Shown here: positions 41,297-52,314 of the stretch, one piece after another
How positions within the stretch are numbered: the stretch's first letter is position 1
Layout: the number at the start of each line of letters is the position of its first letter
NCBI GenBank assembly: GCA_030248195.1
Contig: JASAND010015646.1
Span: 44,414 to 108,413 of the forward strand
Length of the DNA stretch: 64,000 nucleotides
Direction: 5' to 3'
From: Trissonchulus latispiculum
Taxonomy: Eukaryota > Nematoda > Enoplea > Enoplida > Ironidae
Translations under genes and position numbers: made by a program
The notes under the pieces: model-generated
The model's database searches: none
What the model saw: only the letters and a program-made list of their open reading frames with translations
Told to the model about the DNA's origin: nothing

Positions 41297-41695
41297 TAGA
41301 GATGCACCGGGGCCGCCACTACCGGGGCCGGGGCCGGGACCTAATCGTGGCCCCGGCCGGGGCCGGGGCCACCTTGGCCGCGGTACCGGGGGCGGGGCCT
41401 GGAAATTGGGGGTCCAAATCGAAAATTTTCAAAAATTTTCTTGAAAATTATATATAATTTAGCAATAATTTTTGATATACAAACGTTACTATCGTTGTTT
41501 TCATTCATAGCGGCTGGAAAACAAACGATTTGTCACACTTTTTGACTTTCGAAAATTCAAAATTTTGGTCAAAAAATGTCAAAAAATTACAAACTTTTGC
41601 TAATTTTCGGCCCCGGTCGGTACCGGGGCCTGACCGCCGGGGCCGGGGCCTGACTACCGGGGCCAGGGCCGGAGCCTGGCCCCGGTGCATCCCTA
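41297..41695. mobile_element. hAT-like MITE with CCGGGGCC arrays, 399 bp
   Basis: TAGAGATGCACCGGGGCC faces GGCCCCGGTGCATCCCTA (one mismatch); perfect 8-bp duplication TTCAGAAC at 41289-41296 and 41696-41703. Subterminal GGGGCC/CCGGGG arrays. Inserted in the LINE endonuclease frame, which resumes on both sides. Confidence 0.93.
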
Positions 41696-42094
41696 TTCAG
41701 AACCGCCATAGACTTGTCCGACAACCAGTCCTCCAGGAGCGAGCCCAGGGCATCAGGCTCATGGTAGTGGTTGTCCCAAACGGGGGAATGGGCATTACAA
41801 TCCGCAGCTACAAAGATGCCGGGTCCAGCCGGCAGATATGTAGAATCAAATTTTTGCACTCGGTTGTCGTGCTCCCCGCCGCGTATAGGGGGTACATACA
41901 AATTGACCAGTTTCAGTTTAGATCCGTTCCAGAAGACTGTGACAGCCATATATTCAGTGGCCAGGTCCTCTGGAGAGGTATATACCAGGTCCGTCATCCA
42001 GAGTAAACTGGACCCCGTCCTTCAGCAGGATCAGAAGACCACCACCTCTCGGCTCATTTCCCTGGCGAGGGGCAGTCCGATTTTTGGCATGGAG

Positions 42095-42790
42095 CAGGGT
42101 TTTTTGTGTAAAATACTGTGTATTTACACAAAAAAATTAATTTACACAGTGAAAAACTAATTTACACAACAAAATACACAGCCAAATTTTCGAAAATTTT
42201 TACAAAAAGTGCTCTGAAAAAATAGTTTTCAAGTCTTTAAGTTTTAAAAAGCTCTAGCTTTTAACTGGGGGCTGCCGCCCCCAGACCCCCGCCTGTTTCC
42301 AATGGTTTAGAATGGTTTTCTGCATTTCTGCATCAACATGGTTATGGGTGTTTTATTCTCCTAAGTCTTAATGCTTCTACTTATACAGTTGCGTATAATT
42401 TATTTTCGTACTGCGTGCGTTTTTTCGAAGTGCTAAGTGTTTTTCAGAAATTTGAATTTGTCCAATCTTATTTTTGACATTTAATGAATTAATCTTTTTA
42501 AACATTTCCATTATGAATTCTATTGCAATTTACAAAATTTTCTCAAATTATGGTGGGCGCCGCCCCCCAGACCCCCCGCGTGGCTTCTTTCGAAATGTTA
42601 CACAAGTGCAGTTGGCATAACTTTGGCTTGAATGATCCGAAAATAACATTGTAGCAAGAAAATAACGTCTAAATGTATTTTATTTTATATTACAGTTGAA
42701 AAACGACACTTTTAAATTTTACACAGCTTCAAACAAAAATACACAGTGAAATTTAAATTTACACAGGTCCGATTTTGAAAAAAAACCCTG
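42095..42790. mobile_element. CAGGGTTTTTT MITE, 0.7 kb, in LINE endonuclease
   Basis: CAGGGTTTTTTGTGT faces AAAAAAAACCCTG; flanks GCATGGAG and GCTTGGAC agree at 6 of 8. Subterminal TTTACACA repeats, and two GGGGGCxGCCGCCCCC hairpins at about 42268 and 42555. Confidence 0.75.
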
Positions 42791-42935
42791 GCTTGGACAG
42801 AGTACCCAGGCATCCGGAATTTAGAGCCGGATGGAAGGTTGGCTTCCTGGATCAGGGCAACGTCGATTTGATTTGCACAGAGGAACTGGGCTAGCTCCTC
42901 TTTTATCTGGGGAAAACCGTTTGCGGTTTCTTGTG

Positions 42936-43415
42936 TAAGCGGGGCGGGGGTAGGGGGGGGGGGGGGGGGGGGGTGGTGTCGCGGGCGGCGGGGGGGGGGG
43001 GGGGCGCGGGCGGGGCGGGGGGGGGGGTGGTGGGGGGGGGGGGGGGGGGGGGCGGGGGGGGGGGGGGGGGGGGGGGGGCGGGGGGGGCGTTGGGGGGGGG
43101 GTTGGGGCGGGGAGGAAGGCAGGCACACAAATAGGGAGGGTAGGGTGGGCTCCAGGGCGGGGGGGGGGGGGGCGGGGGCTGGGTTCGCCGGCCAGGGGGG
43201 GGGAGGGGGGGCGGTCGGGGGGCCCCGGGAAAAACGGGGCGGGAGGGGGGGGGGGGGGTGGGGGGGGTGGGGCGGGGGGGGGGGGGGGCGGGGGGGGGGG
43301 GGCGGGGCGGGCGGGCGCGGGGGGGGGGGGGGCGGTGGGGGGATTGTGTGGCGCGCCGTGGGGGGGCTCGGCGGGGCTGGGGGGGGAGTGAGGCGGGGTG
43401 GGAGGGGGGGACAAA
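42936..43415. repeat. extreme G-rich low-complexity tract
   Basis: About 480 bp of long G runs broken by single C, T or A. Minus-strand frames give poly-proline and plus-strand poly-glycine, both meaningless. It replaces the expected start of the LINE. Strong G-quadruplex potential, but also a classic place for sequencing or consensus error. Confidence 0.85.
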
Positions 43416-43809
43416 TTTTTGGTCTTTGAGATTTTTGGAGAGAGGTGGGTGGTTGAAATTTTTTTTTTATTTAATTTTTTTATTGTTGTATTATTGGTTG
43501 TGGTTTAAAAAAGTGATAAAATTTATTGAATATTGATATTTTTTTGTGTTTTTTTTTTTTTTTGTTTGTTGTTGTGGTTATTAATCAATATTTGTCAATT
43601 TTTGTGAAATTTTTATAAATTTTTTTTTTATTTTATTAATATTATAAATATTGTTATTTTTGTTTTTTTTGTTGGTTTTGGCTTGGCTTTTTTGTAATTT
43701 TATTTGTATTTAGTTTTTGTTTTTTGTATTTGTGTGTTTTTTAAAGTTATTTAAAATATATATTTTCTTTCTTTCTCTTGTTTGTTTTTATATTTTTATA
43801 TATATATAT
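43416..43809. repeat. T-rich tract
   Basis: About 390 bp dominated by T runs with ATT/TGTT interruptions, directly following the G-rich tract; ends in a (TA)5 run. Confidence 0.8.
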
Positions 43810-44600
43810 ACAAGTAGGAAAAATGCTCCTTGCAGTCGCATGAAAAATACAATATGAGCCAGAAGGACAGCATTCAATTCGGGAAAAGACAAGATTTAAA
43901 ATGTATAATATGAGCCAGCATTTACTTATGTAAAGGACAAGATTTAAAAGTTTAATATGAGCAGCTCCCTTTCTCGGGCTCATATTGACGCCTTCGGAAC
44001 GACGTTGTGTACGCAACTTAATCGATGCCAACGTATAAAATTAGAGTAAGTGTAAAAAATAGACATTGCTCAGAGCCCCCCCCCCCCAGGAGCCTGCACA
44101 GAGTAACTTAACATGCTAATTAGAGTCTAAGTCTTAGGCTATTGATAATATCACACTATTTACGTAATTACGTATTATATATTTAGGCAACCATAATCTG
44201 GGGTATTTTTACACAACGCACTTTTCTGCAAGTCCTTTTGTCATTGCAGCCAGCATATACCATTAGCTAGCTGTCATACCATTAGCTTCTGTCACAGATC
44301 TGGTGTATTCAATAAAGTATATGTCTGACTGAATGCTCAGAATCAATCAGAATCAGAATCATATGAGCAAAACACGACGAACATAGAGAGAAACCACTCC
44401 CTGCGGGCTGTCCGTGCGGCGTCAATATGAGCCCGAGAAAGGGAGCTGCTCATATTAAACTTTTAAATCTTGTCCTTTACATAAGTAAATGCTGGCTCAT
44501 ATTATACATTTTAAATCTTGTCTTTTCCCGAATTGAATGCTGTCCTTCTGGCTCATATTGTATTTTTCATGCGACTGCAAGGAGCATTTTTCCTACTTGT
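43810..44600. mobile_element. MITE with 183-bp near-perfect inverted arms
   Basis: ACAAGTAGGAAAAATGCTCC at 43810 and its complement ending at 44600. The arms 43810-43992 and 44418-44600 match essentially base for base over the part I compared. The 425-bp loop has a C run, CCATTAGCT repeats and AATCAGAATCAG. The arms carry GGCTCATATTGTA-type motifs repeated. No transposase. Confidence 0.88.
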
Positions 44601-44753
44601 CCTATTTCGTTTTTGGGAATGAGGGAATGTGTAATCTTGTGTGTTAATAAGGTTTATTGACCATAACATTAGCGCATACTGTTAAACTAAATGCTACCCC
44701 AGCAACTTGAACCAGGAACTGGTTCACGGTTGAACCAGTTGAACCAGACGAGA

Positions 44754-46840
44754 TACGGCGTCGACAATATGCTCATCGTGTTCAGCGACCCCGATTTACT
44801 ATACAAGGGCAAGCTTTCAGGCAGTTTCAACTTGTCTATTTAAAGTTACAGAGCGTGCTGCACCTGCAGCGCCGCAGCGCAGCACGATAGCAGCACCGCA
44901 CAGCGACGAGGATACTCTCATCGTGTTCAGCGACCCCGATTTACTATATAAGGGCAAGCTTTCAGGCAGTTTCAACTTGTCTATTTCAAGTTACAGAGCG
45001 TGCTGCACCTGCAGCGCCGCAGCGCAGCACGATAGCAGCACCGCACAGCGACGAGGATACTCTCATCGTGTTCAGCGACCCCGATTTACTATATAAGGGC
45101 AAGCTTTCAGGCAGTTACAACTTGTCTATTGCAAGTTACAGGGCGTGCTGTACGGTGCTGCACCTGCAGCGCCGCAGCGCAGCACGATAGCAGCACCGCA
45201 CAGCGACGAGGATACTCTCATCGTGTTCAGCAACCCTGATTTACTATATAAGGGCAAGCTTTCAGGCAGTTACAACTTGTCTATTGCAAGTTACAGGGCG
45301 TGCTGTACGGTGCTGCACCTGCAGCGCCGCAGCGCAGCACGATAGCAGCACCGCACAGCGACGAGGATACTCTCATCGTGTTCAGCGACCCCGATTTACT
45401 ATATAAGGGCAAGCTTTCAGGCAGTTTCAACTTGTCTATTTCAAGTTACAGAGCGTGCTGCACCTGCAGCGCCGCAGCGCAGCACGATAGCAGCACCGCA
45501 CAGCGACGAGGATACTCTCATCGTGTTCAGCGACCCCGATTTACTATATAAGGGCAAGCTTTCAGGCAGTTTCAACTTGTCTATTTCAAGTTACAGAGCG
45601 TGCTGCACCTGCAGCGCCGCAGCGCAGCACGATAGCAGCACCGCACAGCGACGAGGATACTCTCATCGTGTTCAGCGACCCCGATTTACTATATAAGGGC
45701 AAGCTTTCAGGCAGTTACAACTTGTCTATTGCAAGTTACAGGGCGTGCTGTACGGTGCTGCACATGCAGCGCCGCAGCGCAGCACGATAGCAGCACCGCA
45801 CAGCGACGAGGATACTGTCATCGTGTTCAGCGACCCCGATTTACTATATAAGGGCAAGCTTTCAGGCAGTTTCAACTTGTCTATTTCAAGATAACAGAGC
45901 GTGCTGCGGCTGCAGCGCCGCAGCGCAGCACGATAGCAGCACCGCACAGCGACGAGGATACTGTCATCGTGTTCAGCGACCCCGATTTACTATATAAGGG
46001 CAAGGTTTCAGGCAGTTTCAACTTGTCAATTTCAAGTTACAGAGCGTGCTGCGGCTGCAGCGCCGCAGCGCAGCACGATAGCAGCACCGCACAGCGACGA
46101 GGATACTCTCATCGTGTTCAGCGACCCCGATTTACTATATAAGGGCAAGCTTTCAGGCAGTTTCAACTTGTCTATTTCAAGTTACAGAGCGTGCTGTACG
46201 GTGCTGCACCTGCAGCGCAGCACGATAGCAGCGCCGCACAGCGACGAGGATACTCTCATCGTGTTCAGCGACCCCGATTTACTATATAAGGGCAAGCTTT
46301 CAGGCAGTTACAACTTGTCTATTGCAAGTTACAGGGCGTGCTGTACGGTGCTGCACCAGCAGTGCCGCAGCGCAGCACGATAGCAGCGCCGCACAGCGAC
46401 GAGGATACTCTCATCGTGTTCAGCGACCCCGATTTACTATATAAGGGCAAGCTTTCAGGCAGTTACAACTTGTCTATTGCAAGTTACAGGGCGTGCTGTA
46501 CGGTGCTGCACCTGCAGCGCCGCAGCGCAGCACGATAGCAGCGCCGCACAGCGACGAGGATACTCCCATCGTGTTCAGCGACCCCGATTTACTATATAAG
46601 GGCAAGCTTTCAGGCAGTTACAACTTGTCTATTGCAAGTTACAGGGCGTGCTGTACGGTGCTGCACCTGCAGCGCCGCAGCGCAGCACGATAGCAGCGCC
46701 GCACAGCGACGAGGATACTCCCATCGTGTTCAGCGACCCCGATTTACTATATAAGGGCAAGCTTTCAGGCAGTTACAACTTGTCTATTGCAAGTTACAGG
46801 GCGTGCTGTACGGTGCTGCACCTGCAGCGTCGCTGAGGCT
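44754..46840. repeat. second satellite, 143/155-bp units, about 14 copies
   Basis: The anchor CAGCGACCCCGATTTACTAT recurs through the tract. Spacing is 155 bp where the segment CTGTACGGTGCTGCA is present and about 143-145 bp where it is shortened to CTGCA, so there are two unit types. Units contain GCAGCGCCGCAGCGCAGCAC. Frames across them (YSHRVQRPRF-type or DEDTLIVFSDPDLLY) are repeat by-products. Confidence 0.93.
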
Positions 46841-47130
46841 GCCGCATCGCAGTGCAGCGCAATAGCGGCACCACACGGAGAAGCAAACATGCCTATCGTG
46901 TTCAGCGACCCCGATTTACTATATATGGCTGCTCCAGAAAGGCCAAAAATAGTCGTTTTTAGCGACTTTTCCCCACTTTGACCCTGGGCGAGGAACCACG
47001 GGCGCCATGCAGCCCGAGGGTCACATCCGTCGGTTTCGGCGATATGCTCATCGTTTTCAGCGACCCCGATTTACTATATATGCGCACCACCAAATGGCCG
47101 AAAAACGCCATTTTAGACGACTTTTTGACA
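46841..47130. repeat. degenerate edge units of the second satellite
   Basis: Two diverged copies of the anchor near 46899 and 47050 (GATTTACTATATATG) followed by GGCCGAAAAACG, which links to the isolated copy at 25886-26095. Confidence 0.75.
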
Positions 47131-47585
47131 ATTTTCTGTGTTGGGGCCTCGAAAAATTTCTAAGTCCAAACGCTTCGCGACCCTATGTTTGACAGTCTGT
47201 AAAAATCGCTAGGAGCCGAATTGGGCCAAAATAATCAATAGTGAACAGGTTCATGGTTTGGTTAACAAGATAATAATAGGTAAAGGTTGCCACCATACGA
47301 CATGTGAAAAATCAGTGTGCTAGAAAATGTACCAAAAGCGTAAAGGAGAAACATTAGAGAAAAAAAAAAAAAAACCCCACTTAGAAAGTAGGTCTGAAAA
47401 GTGAAAATTTTCAAAGTTCATTTTTTCCGGGCAAGTTTGGTATCATTCGAAAGCTCTTGGCCTGGAGATTTCAAAAATGTAAATATTAGCTCATAATTCC
47501 TTACCGTTAATTAGTTATGCCCAATTAAGCATTTTGAAAACACGCAATGTACCTTTTTGGCTCATATTATGGGGCGCTCTCCGAG
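47131..47585. other. non-coding, module remnant
   Basis: 47440-47470 has GTTTGGTATCATTCGAAAGC, the shared module; an A run at 47360-47376. No gene. Confidence 0.4.
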
Positions 47586-47589
47586 CTGC

Positions 47590-47745
47590 CCCATGATATT
47601 GGAAAGACCAAAGGAAAGCCTGAGCACAAAAGTTAATGTATATTTTGCAGCCATCCGACCTGTTCTGCTTTATGCGTGCGAAACCTGGCCGGTGAAAGTA
47701 AACAATCTCTCTCGGCTGCAGGCTTTCTTCATTTTTTGCTCATTT
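47590..47745 (+). pseudogene. fragment of RTE-like LINE, post-RT region
   Basis: The frame reads STKVNVYFAAIRPVLLYACE then TWPVKVNNLSRLQAF, the conserved block downstream of the RT active site in RTE/CR1-like LINEs. It is cut on both sides and does not match the part preserved at 36616-37845, so it could be the 3' end of the same or another copy. Confidence 0.75.
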
Positions 47746-47819
47746 AGTCGAAAAACTTGGATTTTTTGCACAAAAATTCGATTTTTCCAAAAAATTTCGA
47801 ATTTTTACTAATTTCGAGG

Positions 47820-48590
47820 CAAAATGTTCAAAATTTTTGAGGGTGGGGTCTGAAAAATTTGGGTGGGTGGGGTCTGGGATTTGGCCATTTGGGGGTGGGG
47901 TCTGCCTCCAAAATTTCGAGGGTGGGGTCAGCACTTTTCCATTTGGGGGAGGGGTCCCCCCCACCCCCAGGTATATACACCAATGCCAGGGGACTCCCCA
48001 CAAATTTTGGGGACCCCCCCCCCCAGATTTTGCTACCCCCACCCAGATTTTTGGCCAAAAAGTGGTCAAATATGGCAAAAAGAGGGAGCGTGTAAAGGGT
48101 GTAAAGATGGTCGAATTACATAGGTTCACCGGAAATTTTGGTTGGGGGGGGGCAAACTTCGGAAATTTGGTGGTCGACCCCCGAAATGTGATGGGGAGTA
48201 CCCCCGAACCCCCCCCCCAATTTCGGACCTCAGAAAATTCAAAACATGGCCTAAAAATGCAGCATTTTTGTATTTTAACGCTTTTTCCGTGAAAACAAGG
48301 CTTGTTTTCATCGTTTTAAGCGTTTTACACTGTTTTAAACCGAAAGTCGAAATTTAAGAAAAATGTTTCAAAAAAATGACCATTTTTAGTAAAATTTAGC
48401 TAAGTTTTTGGCCCCAAAAAGAGGGGGATAACCAAAAGTGGGGGGAGGGATAATAAAAAATCTGGGGGGAGGGGTACAGTTGGTCGAAAATTTTGGCGGG
48501 ATACCCCCCATTAACCCTCCCCCCTGGTGAAACTATGGGTCAAAAATGTTGAGGGTGGGGGTACAAACCACCTTGTGAATCTATGCATCA
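47820..48590. mobile_element. G/C-run MITE debris with CATAGNTTCACC ends
   Basis: CATAGGTTCACCGGAAATTTTGG at about 48119 and CTGGTGAAACTATG at about 48516 face each other and match the ends of 48627-52306. A further CTTGTGAATCTATG end lies at about 48563. Surrounding GGGTGGGGTCTG repeats at 47840-48000. Flanks do not give a clean duplication. Confidence 0.55.
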
Positions 48591-49040
48591 TCTGTCACAA
48601 AGACACAGAACAAGTCAAGTCGTAAACATAGTTTCACCGGAAATTTTGGTTGGGGAGGGGGCAAACTTCGGAAATTCGGTGGTCGACCTCCGCCGAAATG
48701 TGATGGGGAGTATCCCCTGGGCTTATTCTACTGGGGGGGCCCATCAACACCCTTCCCCCCCAAAAATCGTCCCCCCCCAAAATCGCCCCCCCCAAAAAAG
48801 TGGGTGCCCCTTTTCGTTACCAACTTTTGCCCTGAAAAAATTGCTCAGAAGGCCAAATTTTCAAAAATTTTCCGGCTTCGCCGGAAATTTTTAGTCGATT
48901 TTTGCCTATTTACGCACTAAATCCGCTTATTTTTGGCGATTGCTATAAAAATAGCGCAATTTTTAGCATGTTTTTAGAAAAATTTTGAAAAATTTTCACC
49001 CCCCCCCCAAAATGACTCGCCCCGCCCCCCGAGGGCCCCC

Positions 49041-50675
49041 CATAGGTGTAACGGGGATTTGGGTTGGAGGGGCCCCCTCCCCCGGAATTTTGGGGGGGCC
49101 CTTTTTAGACCCCCCCCCAAACCTCCCCCAAAAAAATTTTTCTGTTTTTATGTCAAAAATCGCATTTTCAGCCATTGCTAATGCCAAAAAACATTCAACT
49201 ATGAAGTAATTTTGACATGAGACAGGGGTTTTAAACTCGAAAACTTGATTGCCATTTGCCAACATGTTTCTAAGTCTAAAATAAGGTCAATATTGAGCCA
49301 GAAAGTCCATAAAACCTTTAAAAACGTGTATAGTCAAGCGGGAAAAAAAAACCCACTTTTCAGATTTTTGGCCAGAACTTTTTAATGGTTTGACATATCG
49401 AAATGCTGATTATACAGGTAGCTAGGCCTAGTCGTAAGCTTTCTTATGAGCTATAGAACACCTCTGTAGGTTGTGCCGTTAGCGAGAAAAATTGTCCCAA
49501 ACTGGCGGGAAAAAAAACCCAATGCGGGAAAAAAAAACCCATATGCGGGAAAAAAAAACCCACCCCAAAAAATTTTTGGCAAGCTGCCAGGAGCATTTCT
49601 AACCATTCCAAATGAAAGAGCGGGTTGTTTTTAGTACAACTGCATCAAAATATATTAGTTTTTGTATTAAAATTGAGGTCATATGGTCATTTGAAAATGT
49701 TGTATCTTTAACACATAAACATAGGCAAATTTTGGAAATTTTTTAAAATTGTTTATTTTCGGCAGTTTAAGCATCCTATCGTGTAGAAAACGTGTTTTTC
49801 TTGTATTTAGAGCCAAACTAGACCCATTTTAAGGCAAAAATAAGCATTTTTGGTCAAAATTGAAATTTTGGCTTGAAATGGCACCGTGTCCGATTTAGAC
49901 CCCCTGGACCACCCATAACAGTACGAACCCAGGTAAAACCTATACCAATTTAATCTATAGGCTCTATTAAACAAATGTATGTATTGGTTTGACCTTTCCG
50001 GTCAATGGTTACAAAAAAAATTTAATTTTGAAAAGTGGGTTTTTTTTCCCGCCGTGGGTTTTTTTTTCCCGCCAACTCCAGGTCACCCCCAGGTCGCACC
50101 GGAGGGGTCAGAGCAGTGTGACATATATCATCATGAAGCGCAACCGATGCCCTACAGGTACATATAATCCGCTTTGGTCTAAGTCTTTCCAGTAGTTCAG
50201 GGTGGCCCGGCAAAGTTTGCCAAATTTCGGCACTTGGTCGGACCAAAATTTCCAAAAATTTCAAAGTCCCAAAAAATTTGCAGGGAAGCAGTGGGAGCAA
50301 CCATAATACACCCTCCAGGGTTATTTTGGATGCTCTTCAAGATAGGCTATTAAAATCCTAGATAGCTCATACCGGTAAGCCCACACTGGGGGTGGGTTTT
50401 TTTTCCCGCATTGGCGAGTGGGTTTTTTTTTCCCGCTTGACTATATTTCTCGCAATAATAAACACTTTAAGCCAAAAATTTGGACTTTTTTAAAAAAATT
50501 TTGCAGAATTTACCCTAAAAATACCCAATTTTTGCCCAATTTTTCGCGCCTTCGCGACTACCCCCCCCCCCAGTTGGGGGGGGGGGGCCGGGGGCCCCCC
50601 AAAATTTTTGGGGGGGGTTGTAAAAATGGCTGGGGGGTTACCCCCCCCCCCACACCCCCCCCAATTACACCTATG
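49041..50675. mobile_element. CATAGGTGTAA element (level 3)
   Basis: CATAGGTGTAA faces TTACACCTATG; flanks GGGCCCCC and GGCCCCCC are consistent with an 8-bp duplication, but the C runs make the border uncertain by a base. Carries the level-4 insertion. Confidence 0.68.
49331..50443. mobile_element. TA-flanked MITE (level 4), 1.1 kb
   Basis: TAGTCAAGCGGGAAAAAAA faces TTTTTTTCCCGCTTGACTA; TA on both sides (49329-49330 and 50444-50445). Interior is homologous to the intronic MITE at 21911-23010 (GCAGTGGGAGC, GATAGGCTATTAAAATCC), but the terminal six to eight bases differ. Confidence 0.88.
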
Positions 50676-51850
50676 GGCCCCCCCCAAGAAAAAATCCCTA
50701 GAATAAGCCCAGATCCCCCCAACCCATAGGTGTATATACCACCTGTTTGGGTTGGGGGGGGGGGGAGTAGAAGGTCCAAATTTGGCTTGGGGGACCCCAC
50801 CAAAATCCGAAATTCGGGGGGGGCCCCCCCTAAACTGTACCCAAGTTTTTTAGCTAGAAATGGTCCTTTTTCGATGTACAGTACATTAAACGTACTCAAA
50901 AGCTTTTGTCAATAGCTTTCGTATGCGAAAAGAGGGCTTGAAAATTGACAAATTTGTGCTAAAATATGCCTAAATTAGGCCAGATTGTGAAGTATAATTG
51001 CGTATATTACCTTTTAATTGCTATAAATAACCATCTTTAACTGTTTCTAGCTGATTTACATCCATTTTTTCGAATTTTTTTCAAAAATTTTCAGAAATTG
51101 CAAAAAATTTTTTCAAAAATTTTGCATTTTTTACTTGGTTTGGACATAGTTTTAGGGGGGGAGGGGGGTTTGAGCTCGGTTTGGGGGGGGAGTAGTTGAG
51201 GCCGGGTAGGGGGGGGGGGGGGCATAGGTGTGTTAGGGGGGGGTGGGGGGGGACCCCTCCCCCCAAATGGTGGGGTCGCCGACCCCCCCCCCCTAAAAAT
51301 TTTTTCCTACCCCTCCCCCCAAATCGATTTTTTCAGACCCCTCCCCCCTAAAAATTTTCTAACCCCTACCTAAATTTTTGAAAATTTTTAGCCAAAAATT
51401 CGAAATTTTTCCAAAAAATTCCAAAAATTACCGAAAAATTGCTAGAATTCGCTTAATTAAGCTAAAAATCGTTAAAAATAGCTCTAAATTGAGAAAATTT
51501 TTCAATTTTTTAGCGAAAAACCAATTTTTGCCGACCCCCCCCTCGAAAATTTTTCTTACCCCTCCCCCCAAATCGACTTTTCGCGACCCCCCCACCCCCT
51601 TTCTTCGCCAAACCCCCTCCCTACATTTTCAGAACCCCCACCCCCACTTTTTTCGCCAGCCGCACCTATGGAGGGGGGTCTGGCCTCTCCGTGGGGGGGG
51701 GGGTCTCACAGGGGGTAAACTGTAGCCTGGTTCACCTATGCCCCAACCCCCCCCCCAAATTGACACCTCAAATTGAAATTGACATTGACAAATTGAGGGA
51801 GGGGTAACCAAAAGTCGGGGAGAGGTAGTCAAAAAATCTGGGGGGGGGAG

Positions 51851-52258
51851 CTGGCTTATTCCTTGGCAATTTTTTATGGGGGGGGGCTTCATGGGGGGGC
51901 CCCCCATCGATGGGGGGGGGCTCACCCAAAATGGGGGGGGGCATATTTTTAGAAAATTTTTTCAATTTTTGTGGGTTTTTTGTGTACTAACTGCTAAAAA
52001 TCGCTAAAAAATGACTAATTTTAGGTGTTTTTTAAGCTAAAATAGCGAAAATTTAGTCAAAAATTCGGCGAAGCCGGAAAAATTTTTGAAAATTTTGGGT
52101 AAAAATGGTAAAATTTGGCAATTTTTGGGGTTATGGGGGGGGGGAGGTCGGGATTTATGGGGGGGGCTTTTCATGGGGGGGGGGCTCCTCGAATGGGGGG
52201 GGGGAGGTCGCCGAATGGGGGGCGGCCCCCCCCACCCCCCCCACTAGGGATAAGCCAG
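51851..52258. mobile_element. CTGGGCTTATTC MITE, copy 4
   Basis: CTGGCTTATTCC and GGATAAGCCAG; 5-bp duplication GGGAG at 51846-51850 and 52259-52263. Contains TTCGGCGAAGCCGG. Nested in the level-1 element. Confidence 0.82.
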
Positions 52259-52314
52259 GGGAGAAGTTGGTCGAAAACCCCCCAACCACCCCCTGGTGAA
52301 ACTATGGTCGTAAA

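Larger units (their letters stand above)
37890..42935 (-). pseudogene. LINE with APE endonuclease, RT and RNase H (I/Ingi-like)
   Basis: Read on the minus strand from 42935: endonuclease start (IDVALIQEANLPSGS), a MITE, endonuclease middle with FVAADCNAHSPVWDNHY (about 41800), a second MITE, then a linker. RT spans 40360-39171, with ALKPRKAAGPDLITNEML, AVIVPILKKGKP, SWQAGF-type GFRRHRSTEDQ, GGVLSPLLFLLFLND and the catalytic LFADDLALW. RNase H is at 38770-38360 (IIWTDGSAVGG, SSYSAEMKAI), followed by a C-terminal CPRCGEAEET knuckle. The RNase H block that normally has Asp reads CTNSRSAVD. Frame changes and stops occur between blocks (about 39750-39830, 40330-40570 and others), so it is dead. 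Order and RNase H suggest the I/Ingi group. Confidence 0.85.
48717..50712. mobile_element. CTGGGCTTATTCTA MITE, copy 3 (level 2)
   Basis: CTGGGCTTATTCTA and TAGAATAAGCCCAG, with 5-bp duplication ATCCC at 48712-48716 and 50713-50717. Contains CCGGCTTCGCCGG at about 48877. Most of its length is the nested element 49041-50675. Confidence 0.88.
48627..52306. mobile_element. hAT-like element carrying nested elements (level 1)
   Basis: CATAGTTTCACCGGAAA faces CCTGGTGAAACTATG; perfect 8-bp duplication GTCGTAAA at 48619-48626 and 52307-52314. About 1.3 kb of its own sequence remains, the rest being nested insertions (48717-50712 and 51851-52258). Its own sequence is low-complexity G/C runs and AT filler without a transposase. 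Confidence 0.87.

Noticed and set aside
42712..43536. Proline-rich and glycine-rich ORFs of 90-200 codons
   Set aside because: Generated by the G-run tract on either strand.
44754..46840. CRISPR-like array
   Set aside because: Units are 143/155 bp with no short repeat and variable spacer pattern; the genome is animal.
44754..46981. Repeated 66-codon frames in the second satellite
   Set aside because: Same reason; units of 143 and 155 bp shift frame relative to one another.
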